Below are positions 11,961 through 21,691 of a stretch of DNA of 64,000 nt, one piece after another. Below the pieces are notes generated by a model that worked only from the letters and a program-made list of their open reading frames with translations, made no database searches and had not been told where the DNA came from. The position numbers and the translations under genes are program-made. The stretch's first letter is position 1. Each line of letters opens with the position of its first letter. Origin of the DNA: Taeniopygia guttata. Taxonomy: Eukaryota > Chordata > Aves > Passeriformes > Estrildidae. The stretch covers positions 3,794,501 to 3,858,500 of the forward strand of contig NC_133050.1 of the NCBI RefSeq assembly GCF_048771995.1, given 5' to 3'.

Positions 11961-13079
11961 CCTGACAAACCATGGCTCTGCCTTGTTTTCCCTCTGGTCT
12001 GGGGCAGTTCATCAGGAAGTTTCTGTAGTGGTTTTGGTTCACCATTTTGGGATTTCTTGGGCAATATATCAATAAGTGTGGTGGGTTCAGTGCTGTCTAA
12101 TTACCAGTGCACACACTAGAATATACTTACTCATCTCCTGCTCTTGAAATAGGATTAGAAGAAAGGCAAAGTCGGCTCAAAACTTTTAAATGGTATAAAG
12201 AAAAGTTTCTTAAGAGTAACTAAAAGACAGAGTAATAAGGATCAGAACTAAACTTTCAGAACACTTCCTTTCTCCATACAATCTGACAATGTAAAGAGAC
12301 AAAATCTAAAATTTTCTGTCAATTTTCCACCTCTAGAATAGTCTTTCTTCAGTTCACTTAGGGAAAGAACCTCCTCTTGTTAATGTTATGGAGACTTCTC
12401 CACAAGAAAACAATTATCTCATGGCTTTTCTTTTCCATGAATAGCAGCCACTAGGAAAAATCTGCAATTGTGAAATCTCTCCCATTTTTTTCACAGATTT
12501 TCCCACAGCTGTGTTTAGGGGACATGTCAATTTAAGTGGTATTAGTTTAAAGATGTGCTGTTTAAGAGCAAAGGTTCTCTTCATCTCTTTCTGAAATCAT
12601 CCTAATCTCTGGGAATAGAGATCATCTTCTTCTCTCCCTGAGGGCAAAGGGTCTCATCACTCTGCTCTCTTTGTCTGTTCAGACACCTCATGGCATCAAG
12701 CTACTTCAATATTTCCTTACTTTAGCATGGAGGCCTTTGCTGAACAAGTCATCTCCCCATATTTTTCAATGCCTTATAGGGAAAAAGAGAGTCTGATGTA
12801 TCAATGACATCCTTCTCCATAGCTTTAGCAGAGGATTTCAGCCCTGAGATCAAAGCATCTCCTCATCCCTCCCATCTGGGACTCAACTTCCTCTTCACTG
12901 ACCTCGGTGTCTTCATGTAGCTGCTCTGTGTGCCTGCCCTGTGTCCTTTTCTCTCACTGGAGGGAGGATGGAAGCACTGGAAGAGTCAATATCTGCCCGG
13001 GGCCTGCAGATGGTTCCATGACCCCAGGCAGGCTTGGTGGCCAATTCTTATTTTTGCTGTGGTTCCTGGACATGAAGAC
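11961..13079. other. A/T-rich, possible LTR-derived sequence
   Basis: From 12078 the sequence TGTGGTGGGTTCAGTG opens a block without open frames that resembles avian ERV LTR starts. I could not find its other end or a target duplication. No gene is recognised. Confidence 0.3.
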
Positions 13080-14890
13080 CAGCTATTTTCCCCAGGAATG
13101 AAGAAATAGAGTGCCACTGTTTTAGGGGCAGATGAAAGGTGCCCACTAGAGGACAAGGCCAGCCAAAGCTGCCAGATATTGTTCTGAGAGATACTTTTAC
13201 AAATTGCAATTTTTTTTAGGGAAAGTACCACCAGGTCCTCACAGTATCACCATGGTCTCCATAGGAAGGGAGCAAGCAAGCCCCAATGTTCCAGGGGCAG
13301 ATGAGCCACAGCCACCAGAGGCCAAGGGCAGCCAGATCAGATGGTGCTGGCAGATTTTGTCCTTGGACATAGGGAATTTCAGAGGTGGAATACCAGTTTC
13401 GGACCTGGTTGCCTGGAGGTGAAGGACAGTTCTTTTACACAGGAAGAAAAGCATGGAACACCGGTGTTTCAGGGGCAGATGAAAGGCGGCTATCAGAGGC
13501 CAAGGGCAGCCAGACCTCTCTGTCCTGGTAGCTTTTGTCTGAAAGCAACCCTTGGATAAAGGAACTTTGGAGGTGGAACCAAAATTTTGGCCATTTCTGC
13601 ATTGGTAAGAAGGACGGTTCTTTTCCATAGGAAGGAAAGCCCAGAGCCACAGTGTTTCAAAGGCAGAGGAGGAGAGAGGTGGCTCCTGAGAGGCTGAGCC
13701 AGTCAGACCCGTTTGTCTTGGTAGCTTTCATCACTGAGAAATCTTTGGATCTAGGGAATTCTGGAGGAGGATTCCCAACTTTGGCCACCTGGTCAAGATG
13801 GATGGTTTTTCCCATAGGAAAGAAAAGCCCAGGTGAAGCCCAGGTGTTTTGGAAGAAGATGAGAGGTGGTCACCATAGACCAAGAGAGTCAGACCTGTTT
13901 TTTCCTGGCACCTTTTATCTGGGGGAAATCCTTGTATATTCAGAATTTTGAAGGTGGAATCTCAGTTTTGGCCATGGGCACCTGGGCAGGAAGAAGAGTT
14001 CTTTTCATCAGCAAGGAAAGCACAGAGCCCCAGTGTTTCAAAGGCAGATAAGAATTAGCTCTTGGAAACCAAGGCCAGCCAGACTTGTCTCTCCTGGAAG
14101 CTTTCACTGGGAGAAATCCTTGGATATAGGGAATCCTGGAGGCGGATTCCCAACATTGGCCATGGGTGTCTGGATGTGAAAGGTGCTTTTTTCCCATAAG
14201 AAAGAAAAGCACAGGGTGTGGTAGGTAAGGGACAGGCGAAGCGGAAGACCACGGGATGTCACGGAAAGATAGACCCCTCCCCCTCTCTCTTCCCCACGTT
14301 ATCTATTAACCCCTGAAGCCCCAGAAGCATGTAGCCACACCTGCTCTGGTAAATTTCCACTACCCGACTAACCCCTGAGACCCCCCCCAACCCCCCTCTG
14401 ACGTAGCAAAGACCCCTAAAACTATTTAAACCCACGAGATAGGATAATAAACGCTTTTCAACCGTCTGCCACATTGGTATCTGCGTCTGTTGATTAGCCC
14501 GAGCGGCCTGGAGAGGCCAGGCTGCCGTGCTGCCACCTGAACCAGGTCCCTGGTTGTCCTTTATAAAGGCAACAACAGGGTCCCAGTGTTTCAAAGGCAG
14601 ATGAGAGGTGGCCCCTGGGTGGCCAAGGCAGCCAGATCTATCTGTCCTCGCAGATTTTATCTGGGAACAATCTTTGCATAAAAGCAAAATAAGAGGAGGA
14701 ATCCAAATGTTGGCCATGGGCACCTGGAGGAGAAGGACAGTTCTTTCCACAGGAAGGAGAGCACCAAGCCCCAGTGCTCCAGGGGCAGATGAGCAGCAGC
14801 CCTGGACATGCCAAGGTCAGCTGGACCTGTCAGGTGGCCCCCAGGTGGCCCAGCCAGCCAGGCCTTGATGCCTTGAGAGGCCACCTAGAG
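13080..14890 (-). repeat. ~187-bp satellite, right array (minus orientation)
   Basis: About eight units of the family seen at 1441-2765, reverse-complemented. The landmark (CATAGGAAGG and variants) recurs at about 13262, 13446, 13628, 13815, 14008, 14195 and 14750. Spacing is 182-193 bp apart from the LTR insertion. The array is interrupted at 14217-14574 by a solo LTR. Confidence 0.85.
14217..14574 (+). mobile_element. Solo LTR (358 bp) with 6-bp target duplication
   Basis: Begins TGTGGTAGG and ends GGCAACA. It is flanked by the direct repeat ACAGGG at 14211-14216 and 14575-14580. Removing the LTR and one ACAGGG restores the satellite unit seen at other copies (AGCACAGGG then CCCAGTGTTTC). 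An AATAAA lies at 14446-14451, with a TATTTAAA ~25 bases upstream, so the LTR reads on the plus strand. A 6-bp duplication is usual for class II (ERVK/alpharetro-like) elements. No internal retroviral sequence remains. Confidence 0.9.
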
Positions 14891-14904
14891 CAGAAGCTGG
14901 ACAG

Positions 14905-15291
14905 TGTTACAGGAATAAAGTGGGGATTTATTCAAAAGGCCTTCAAAGGATTCACCTTGGGCAGTACAGGGGCCTGGCTGAGGGTACACCCAGGATGGAC
15001 AACAGGTTTCCACACTTTTTTTATATTCTGATTCATTTCCATATTGGGGTTAATTGTCCAATTACACCTTCAGGTTATGCAGTCCCACCCTCCCAGTCTG
15101 CTCTCTTCAATTCGCTGTTGTTTTCACTTTTTGGGCCTGAAGCTGCAGTGGTGTTCTTGGTTCTTGGGCTGTAAGAGGATTGTTTTGTCTGACTACACTG
15201 TGAAGAGAACTTGCTGACACTCTGTATGAAGTTCAGAGGTACAGATACAGGACAGAATCGGGAAAATATGGAAGCGAAAACTCAAGGCATC
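14905..15291 (-). mobile_element. Probable LTR fragment (minus orientation)
   Basis: The left end reads TGTTACAGGAATAAAG and the minus strand has TTTATTCC-type polyadenylation sequence near that end. It lies between satellite and minisatellite blocks and has no coding potential. No target duplication was found, so borders are approximate. Confidence 0.4.
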
Positions 15292-15295
15292 AGCC

Positions 15296-15470
15296 TGTCC
15301 CATGTTCCCTTGGTTCCATGGGGACACACAGTGTCACAATGGCTCCTCTGTGACACTCTGGGCTCCACAGTGTCACCCTGGGCCCTTGGTTCCATGGGAG
15401 ATTCCCAATGGTTTCCTCTGATTCCATGAGGTCCCCACAGTGTCCCAACTGACCCATGGTCCCATGAGGT
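15296..15470 (-). repeat. 36-bp minisatellite, array 4 (minus orientation)
   Basis: Reverse complement of the 36-bp family, e.g. CCTTGGTTCCATGGGG and CACAGTGTCACAATGG. It mirrors array 1 at 851-1440. Confidence 0.8.
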
Positions 15471-15690
15471 TCCCCAGTGTCACCAGGGTGTCCTTGGACC
15501 TGCACTGTCACAACTGACCCATGGCTCCATGAGGTTCCCCAGTGTCACCAGGGTGTCCTTGGACCTGCACTGTCACAACTGACCCATGGCTCCATGAGGT
15601 TCCCCAGTGTCACCAGGGTGTCCTTGGACCTGCCTTGTCACAGCTGACCCATGGCTCCATGAGGTTCCCCAGTGTCACCATGGTCACTGT
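15441..15690. repeat. 65-bp tandem repeat, ~3.5 nearly identical copies
   Basis: The word CACCAGGGTGTCCTTGGACC recurs at 15481, 15546 and 15611. The 65-bp units differ at only a few positions, so this amplification is much younger than the surrounding 36-bp array from which it appears to have arisen. Confidence 0.9.
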
Positions 15691-16160
15691 CAGAGGCTGG
15701 ATGAGATCGATGTCCCGAGACACCTTGGGCTGAGCTGTCAATCAGTCACACAGCTGGGACAGTGTAAACCCAGCTCTGAACGCCCGAGCAATCAGAAGTC
15801 CCAGCTGGGGGGAGGCCCACGAAGGCCCAGGGGCGTAAAACCAAGGAGCACAAGGTCAGCTCCTGGTATGGACTCTGCCTCTCCTGGGGTTTGTGTCTCA
15901 GCCACACTGGAACCCCAGGAGCTGGGAGCCACATGTGTGTCTTTCTGTGGAGCTTCTGTCTTCCTGTCTCTCTCTCTCTTTCCTCTCCTTCTAATGCTCT
16001 TTATATGGAACATTTTTGGGAACCTGAACAACTTAAGTGTTTAAGGCTTTCCAGGCTAAATAGGCTAGTGAATGAAGTTACTGCTATGACAAGTGCTTTG
16101 TGTTGGATTGGTTTTGTATTAAATGCTTTTCCAAAGTTTCTTGTTTTTTGTACTTTGCCA
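15691..16160. other. No gene recognised
   Basis: Unique-looking sequence with a CT-rich stretch at 15967-15990. No exon, repeat or element could be named. Confidence 0.35.
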
Positions 16161-16179
16161 GTAAAATTTTGGGGGGTCC

Positions 16180-16480
16180 CGAATGGGCGCTGAGGGGCAC
16201 TTGGGGATCCCGGAGGGTCTGGGGGACACTTACGGGACAGATGGGGGCGGTACCGGGGCGGTTCTGTGGAACGCGGGGCATGACGGGCGTTGTAGTCCCG
16301 GCCCCAATGGGGCTCTATTGGGCTGCGGGGCATGATGGGAGTTGTAGGCAAAAGAAAAGATGGCGCAGGCTCCAGGCACCGCCCCCAAAGCCATGATCGA
16401 TCCCTGACGCTGATTGGTTGGAGGCTGCGATGGGCGGGAGTCACGGCCAATGGGAGGCTGTGGAGGGAGGAACAGCCCAT
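16180..16480. promoter_or_regulatory. Orphan CpG-rich promoter-like block
   Basis: CpG-dense block with two copies of a ZNF143/SBS-type element (CTACAACTCCCATCATGC on the minus strand) at 16273-16296 and 16325-16348, 52 bp apart. It also has a YY1/TISU-like AAGATGGCG at 16358-16366, a GC box (GGGCGGG, ~16433), an inverted CCAAT (GATTGG, ~16412) and a forward CCAAT (~16448). This is the set found at housekeeping, often bidirectional, promoters. The only frame from the ATGGCG is about 15 codons long. No gene with a recognisable first exon lies on either side; the PIM-like gene starts 2.4 kb downstream. Confidence 0.6.
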
Positions 16481-16489
16481 TCAACCCCT

Positions 16490-17205
16490 CCAGTCCCTCC
16501 CAGCACAGCCCAGTTCATTCCCAGTACAGCCCCAGTGCCCCTCCAGTCCCTCCCAGCACAGCCCAGTTCATCCCCAGTACAGCCCAGTACAGCCCCAGTG
16601 CTCCTCCAGTCCCTCCCAGCACAGCCCAGTTCATCCCCAGTACAGCCCAGTACAGCCTCAGTGCTCCTCCAGTCCCTCCCAGCACAGCCCAGTTCATCCC
16701 CAGTACAGCCCAGTACAGCCTCAGTGCTCCTCCAGTCCCTCCCAGCACAGCCCAGTTCATCCCCAGTACAGCCCAGTTCAGCCCCAGTGCTTCTCCAGTC
16801 CCTCCCAGCACAGCCCAGTTCATCCCCAGTACAGCCCCAGTGCCCCTCCAGTCCCTCCCAGCACAGCCCAGTTCATCCCCAGTACAGCCCAGTACAGCCT
16901 CAGTGCTCCTCCAGTCCCTCCCAGCACAGCCCAGTTCATCCCCAGTACAGCCCAGTTCAGCCCCAGTGCCCTTAAAATCCCTCCCAGTACAGCCCAGTTC
17001 ATCCCCAGTACAGCCCAGTAAAGCCCCAGTGCCCCTCCAATCCATCCCAGTAGAGCCCAGTTCATCCCCAGTACAGCCCAGTTCAGCCCCAGTGCTCTTA
17101 AAATCCCTCCCAGCACAGCCCAGTTCATCCCCAGTACAGCCCAGTACAGCCCCAGTGCCCCTCCAATCCATCCCAGTACAGCCCAGTCCCTCCCAATACA
17201 CCTGA
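16490..17205 (+). repeat. 63-bp minisatellite
   Basis: About 11-12 units of 63 bp, some shortened. They are built from CCCAGCACAGCCCAGTTCAT, CCCCAGTACAGCCCAGTACA and CCAGTGCTCCTCCAGTCC. The higher-order unit is itself made of CCCAGTNC words. The period is 21 codons and stop-free in several frames, so predicted Ser/Pro/Gln-rich proteins across it are artefacts. Confidence 0.95.
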
Positions 17206-18550
17206 GTTCATTCCCAGGCCCTCCCAGTTCCCCCCAGTGCCATCCATATTCCGCTCCAGTGCCCCCCAGTTATCCCCACAGCGTTCCCACCCATTGTGGG
17301 GCAGCGGCACAGACGGAATGTCCTGCGGCCCAAATCCCTGCTCCTGCCACACAGTGCCCAGCCTTCTCCCCTCCTCCTCCTCTCCCAGCACGGCACAAAT
17401 TCCAGCTCGGTGGAGGCTTCCCCAGAGAGGGCTCCGGCTCCTGCCTCAGCCTGAGTGTCCCTGCAGAGGAACAGGGCATCTTTCAGGCACTTCAACAAGC
17501 TCAGGGTTCTTACTTCATGGGGAATCTGGGGTGAAAATGGCCTTGTTAGGAAGGACAAAAGCGGAGGGAATGGGTTGGAAATTATTAGTAAAAATGTTCC
17601 ATTGTACAGGGAAAGTTCACAAAATCATTCCCTGCTTTTTTCCTTTTCAGATTCTTTCAGCCATCCACTGAGAGGACCAGCTTGTTCTGGTGCTTTCCAT
17701 GCACTGATTGTACTCTTGATTTATATCAGTGCTCGAGAGGTGGAAGCTTCTAAACTGAACACAGAAACAAACTCCCTCTGTCAGCCCATTTTCATCTTCT
17801 ACATCATTTTCAAGATGTCCATGGGGATGTTGGAACGATTATCACACTGCTCTCCATTTCTGGCTGCAGGCTCGGGAGATTCTTTCTCTGCATTCCCTGA
17901 CAATTCCTGGCAGCCCGTCATGGTTTCTTAGGCTAGAGCAATAACAGTGAAAATCTCACCAATGGCACAACTGCCCAGCCCACAAGGAAAAGAAAGAACA
18001 AGCTATAAAGTTCTTCAAATATTTGTCCCACTTTTCTGCAAGAGTTGAGCTGCACACACGGTGTGGGAAGCCAAGAGAAGCTGCAGCTGGTGGCACATCT
18101 TGTGACAGAAACTGCTCAAAGCTTCCTCGTTCTCCAGCAAAGGTTCTTGGAAAGAGCAAACAGGATTGTGGAGAAGATTCTGGGAAAACTGAAAGAGCTT
18201 TTAAGAAATGAAATGAAAATGGAAAGAAATAATCCAAGTTGTTTTTCTCTGTTTATTTTTATGCTCCCCTTTTCCATCTTACACTACTTCCCCCTCCCAT
18301 TAATTGCAAATGGATCTCACTTCTAAGATCCACAATTTGGCAAGTTTTAGACACTCTAAAATAGCATGAGCTACACACATTTTACCTTCTCCTGTTTTTT
18401 TTTTTTTGGTTGTTTTTGTTTTGTTTTGTTTTGGTTTTTTTTGGGTTTTTTTTGGAAATCAGTGATGGATAGGTAAGTGCAGTTCTTGGGTCAGGTACAA
18501 AATCAGCATTCAGGGAATGAGCTGCGATAGTGTTTAACCCTCAGCAGGGA
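17206..18550. other. No gene recognised; T/G-rich tract
   Basis: An open frame at 17455-17931 has no recognisable domain and no supported splice sites. A (TTTTG)n/T-rich low-complexity tract occupies 18396-18455. Confidence 0.35.
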
Positions 18551-18737
18551 CAATGCACAGCAGCGCCCGAGGGGATTCCTGTGCCCCTGGGCAGGAGTCA
18601 GGACTCTGGATCTGGGCTCAACACGGCAAAGTTCCCGTGTTTGGACAGATGAAGGAGCTGTCCCCGGGGCGCGCGGGGCTCGGCCGTGGGGCGAGCGGGG
18701 AACGGACACGCGGACAAACGGCCTCGGTGCTTCAGTT

Positions 18738-18792
18738 GCAGAGGCAGCAGCGGCGGCGGCGGCAGCAGCGGCGGCAGCAGCGGCAGCAAAAG
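18738..18792 (+). repeat. CAG/CGG trinucleotide-rich tract
   Basis: Interrupted run of GCAGCAGCGGCGGCGG-type triplets in the GC-rich 5' region of the PIM-like gene, upstream of the chosen start codon. It would code Gly/Ser if translation began at the further upstream ATG at 18686. Confidence 0.8.
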
Positions 18793-18916
18793 CAGTTTTT
18801 CTCTTCTTTCTCTTTCTCTTCTTTCTCTCCGGCTGTGGGACACCTTCCTCTCAGTGTCCCTCACCCGCTGTCCCTCCCCTCTCCCCGCCTCCTTCTCCCC
18901 CATGCCGGGCCGGGCC

Positions 18917-21418
18917 ATGCCCCCGGCCCGCCCCCGGCCCCGGGCGGGGCTGCCCCGTCCCCGCCCCCGCCCGCCCCGCCGCGGTCTCGCCTCCGCCCGG
19001 CTCTGGGCGTGCTGGCGGTGGCGCTGCTGGGCGGGCATCAGTGCCTGGGGCTGGGGCATCACCGCCCTTTGGCTCCGCCTGGCCCGAGCCCGGCCCCGGC
19101 CCCGGCCCCGGCTCCTCCCGGGCCCCGCGGAGGACACACGCGGCACGGCCGCTGCCGCCTCCGCCGCGGCTTCCCCGGCCCGAGCTCCGCTGCTCAGCAG
19201 CGCAGCCGCCGGCCCCGAGCCTCCCGTGTCCCGTTCCCGAGACCGAAGGCCTGGGGATGGCCGGCCCGGGGCGGTTGAGGGGCGCTCGGGGGCCGCTCCT
19301 GGCCCCGGGCCGAGCGCTGACAGCCGCGTCCCGCCCGCAGGGAAGGCGCAGGAGGCGCTGCAGCAGCGCTACCGAGTGGGTTCGCTGCTGGGGCGCGGCG
19401 GCTTCGGCAGCGTCTTCGCAGCCACGCGGCTCTCGGACGGTGCCCCGGTGAGCGGCGGGGCCGGCGGCGGGCGCAGGAGGAGGAGGAGGAGGAGGAGGAG
19501 GAGGAGGAGGAGGAGGAGGAGGAGGAGGAGGAGGGAGGAGGAGGATGGGGCTCGGCAGGGCGGGCGGCGAGCTGAACCCGGTGGTGCCTTTGGTTTGCAG
19601 GTGGCCATCAAAAGGGTGCCACGGAACCGCGTCCGGCACTGGGACGAGCTGGTGAGTGAGCGGGGCCAGCGGGAACAGCCGGGCCGTGCCGGGCGGGGAT
19701 GAGGCGAGGCCCGGCATGGGGGAAGCCACCAGGACCCCTCGATGGGGAGCGGGCGTGGGGCCAGCGCAGGGCGCAGAGCATCCCGGGCTGGCTGAGGGGT
19801 TCCCCAGCCCTGGCAGGACATCAGTCCCACTGGTGGCACCATGGTCCTCCCGCAGCCCGACGGCACCAGCGCACCCCTGGAGATCGTGCTGCTGGACAAG
19901 GTGTCCACTGGCTTCCCTGGTGTGGTCCAGCTGCTGGAGTGGCTTGAGCTCCCCAACAACATCGTGATGGTGCTGGAGCGGCCGGAGCGGTCTCAGGACC
20001 TCCTGCATTTCATTCGGGCACGGAGGTTCCTGTCTGAAGAGGTGGCACGGCAGCTGTTCCGCCAGGTGCTGGAGGCCGTGCGGCACTGCACCAGCCGAGG
20101 GGTCCTGCACCGCGACATCAAACCAGAGAACATCCTGGTTGACCTGGCCACTGGCCAGGCAAAATTGATCGACTTTGGCTGTGGCACCTACCTGCAAGAC
20201 ACAGCCTACACTCACTTTGCAGGTGAGCCTGGGCAGGGGTGTGCTCCCGGTCCCACCATCTCATGGCCCAACATCTCACAGGCCAAGCTGGGTGTGGCAG
20301 CGAGGATTCTCCCTTTTGCTGCCAGTCAGGGTACTGAGCCTTCCCCTGAGTTGCTTTTGAGCGGGGCTGGGTGGGGAGGCATCTTCCAGCCCCACTGGCA
20401 GCCTTTGCCCAGCACTCTGCCTGGGGCTGGGGTTGGAACAGCAGCAGCCAGCCCGACAAAAGCACCCGTGGGTGGGGGTAGCATAGGAGGGAGCCAGAAC
20501 CAGTGCACCAGCCAGTTTGGTGTGCAGGTGAGAGGAAGGGCTTGGGCTGCTCCACTCACCTTGTTTGCCTTGGCTTCATAATATTTTTAGGGCACTGCAG
20601 GCAGGGAGGATAAGGAGATGATTTTTCCCCCAGCCCTGAGTGGGTTTTTGCTTTGCATGTCACGGTCAGGCCTTGCTGGGGCTTCTGCTGCCCTCTTCCA
20701 ACACCAGTGGCTTCTTGTCCAGCCCTGAGTTTGTACACATGTCCCAGGTGCTGGCGAGAGTGCAGCAGTCGTCCCGTGTGCCACTGGGGCGGCCCCTGCA
20801 CGCCCAGGGATGCTGGGGCAAGGCTCTGGAAGCAGCAGCAGCATCCCCCTGATGAACTCCATCTGTATTCCACAGGAACACTGTCATACAGCCCCCCAGA
20901 ATGGACCCACTTGGGCTGGTACCATGGCGAGGCAGCAACGATCTGGTCCCTGGGCATCCTGCTGCACCAGATGGTCTGCGGGCAGCACCCTTTCAGGAGG
21001 GGCCAGAAGATCAGCTGGGACCATCAGCTCTCGCTGCCACAGCGGCTCTCTCCAGGTGGATCCTCATCTCTGGCCACGGGGGAATACCAGTGCTGGGAGA
21101 CAGCAGCAGCTTGTGAGCATCTCGCTCTGGCAGCCGCTGAGGAGGTGGCACATGTCCTGCTCTCCTGCTCTCCTCCACAACAGGGAATTGATGGGAAAGT
21201 TTAGGCACAGCTCTGAGCACAAAAGCAGCATGGCCTGGACATGGGAAGAGTGGGGCAAAGCAGACAGGAGCCTTCTCTAGCTGACCGGTGGTTTCTGGTT
21301 TCTCTGCCCAGAGTGCCAAGATCTTATCAGGTGGTGTTTATCCATGCACTTCTTGGACAGACCTTCATTAGAAGACCTGTTCTATGATCCTTGGATACAG
21401 GATATTCACCTGCCATAG
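18917..21418 (+). CDS. PIM1-like serine/threonine protein kinase
   Basis: Constitutively active-type kinase of the PIM family (cytosol/nucleus, survival and growth signalling). Exons: 18917-19447, 19601-19651, 19856-20222, 20876-21055, 21312-21418. All have GT-AG borders and matching phases (1,236 nt, 411 aa). Residues seen: glycine loop GRGGFGSV (159-166), VAIK lysine 181, PIM hinge ERPE (235-238), HRDIKPEN with Asp281/Asn286, DFG Asp300, PPEW in place of APE, and a C-terminus ending DIHLP. Residues ~1-140 are Arg/Pro/Ala-rich with no known fold. In-frame ATGs at 18686, 18902 and 18917; I prefer 18902/18917, after the triplet tract. A good acceptor at 19340 matches the human PIM1 exon 2 border, so the N-terminal part could instead be spliced. 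Such genes are amplified in songbirds. It looks intact. Confidence 0.85.
19471..19550 (+). repeat. (GGA)n microsatellite in intron 1
   Basis: About 20 AGG/GGA triplets inside the 153-bp first intron of the PIM-like gene. The intron stays open in the coding frame through the repeat (a poly-Arg run), so intron retention would insert an arginine tract between the glycine loop and the catalytic lysine. Confidence 0.9.
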
Positions 21419-21691
21419 AAAAAGGGAGAGAGCCACATGCACACTTTGCTCCAGGGCCCTGGTAAGTTACAGGTCCACACATGCCCTGGCAATCAGAAGC
21501 AAGGAAACCCAGACTTTTTTCCCTGCCTGTATCAATGCACTGGGATTGTTGGGTGGGAACACGCAGCCTTGTGCTGGAGCTGAGCTGCTCTGCCCAGCAC
21601 TGGTGGCTGCCATCCGAGCTGGTTTTGCTTGTCCTGCTTCCCTGACAGCTGGGGCCCTGGGCAGAACCCTGACAGCCTGGTCTGAGCCCCA

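Noticed and set aside
16332..17205. Ser/Pro/Gln-rich proteins of 185-263 residues
   Set aside because: They are translations of the 63-bp minisatellite, open in several frames on both strands because the period is a multiple of three.
17455..17931. 158-codon plus-strand open frame
   Set aside because: No domain, no orthologue recognised and an unsupported start; probably chance.
18851..20215. 454-codon minus-strand open frame across the PIM-like gene
   Set aside because: It is the GC-rich antisense shadow of the kinase exons and the GGA repeat; the plus strand carries the conserved kinase motifs.
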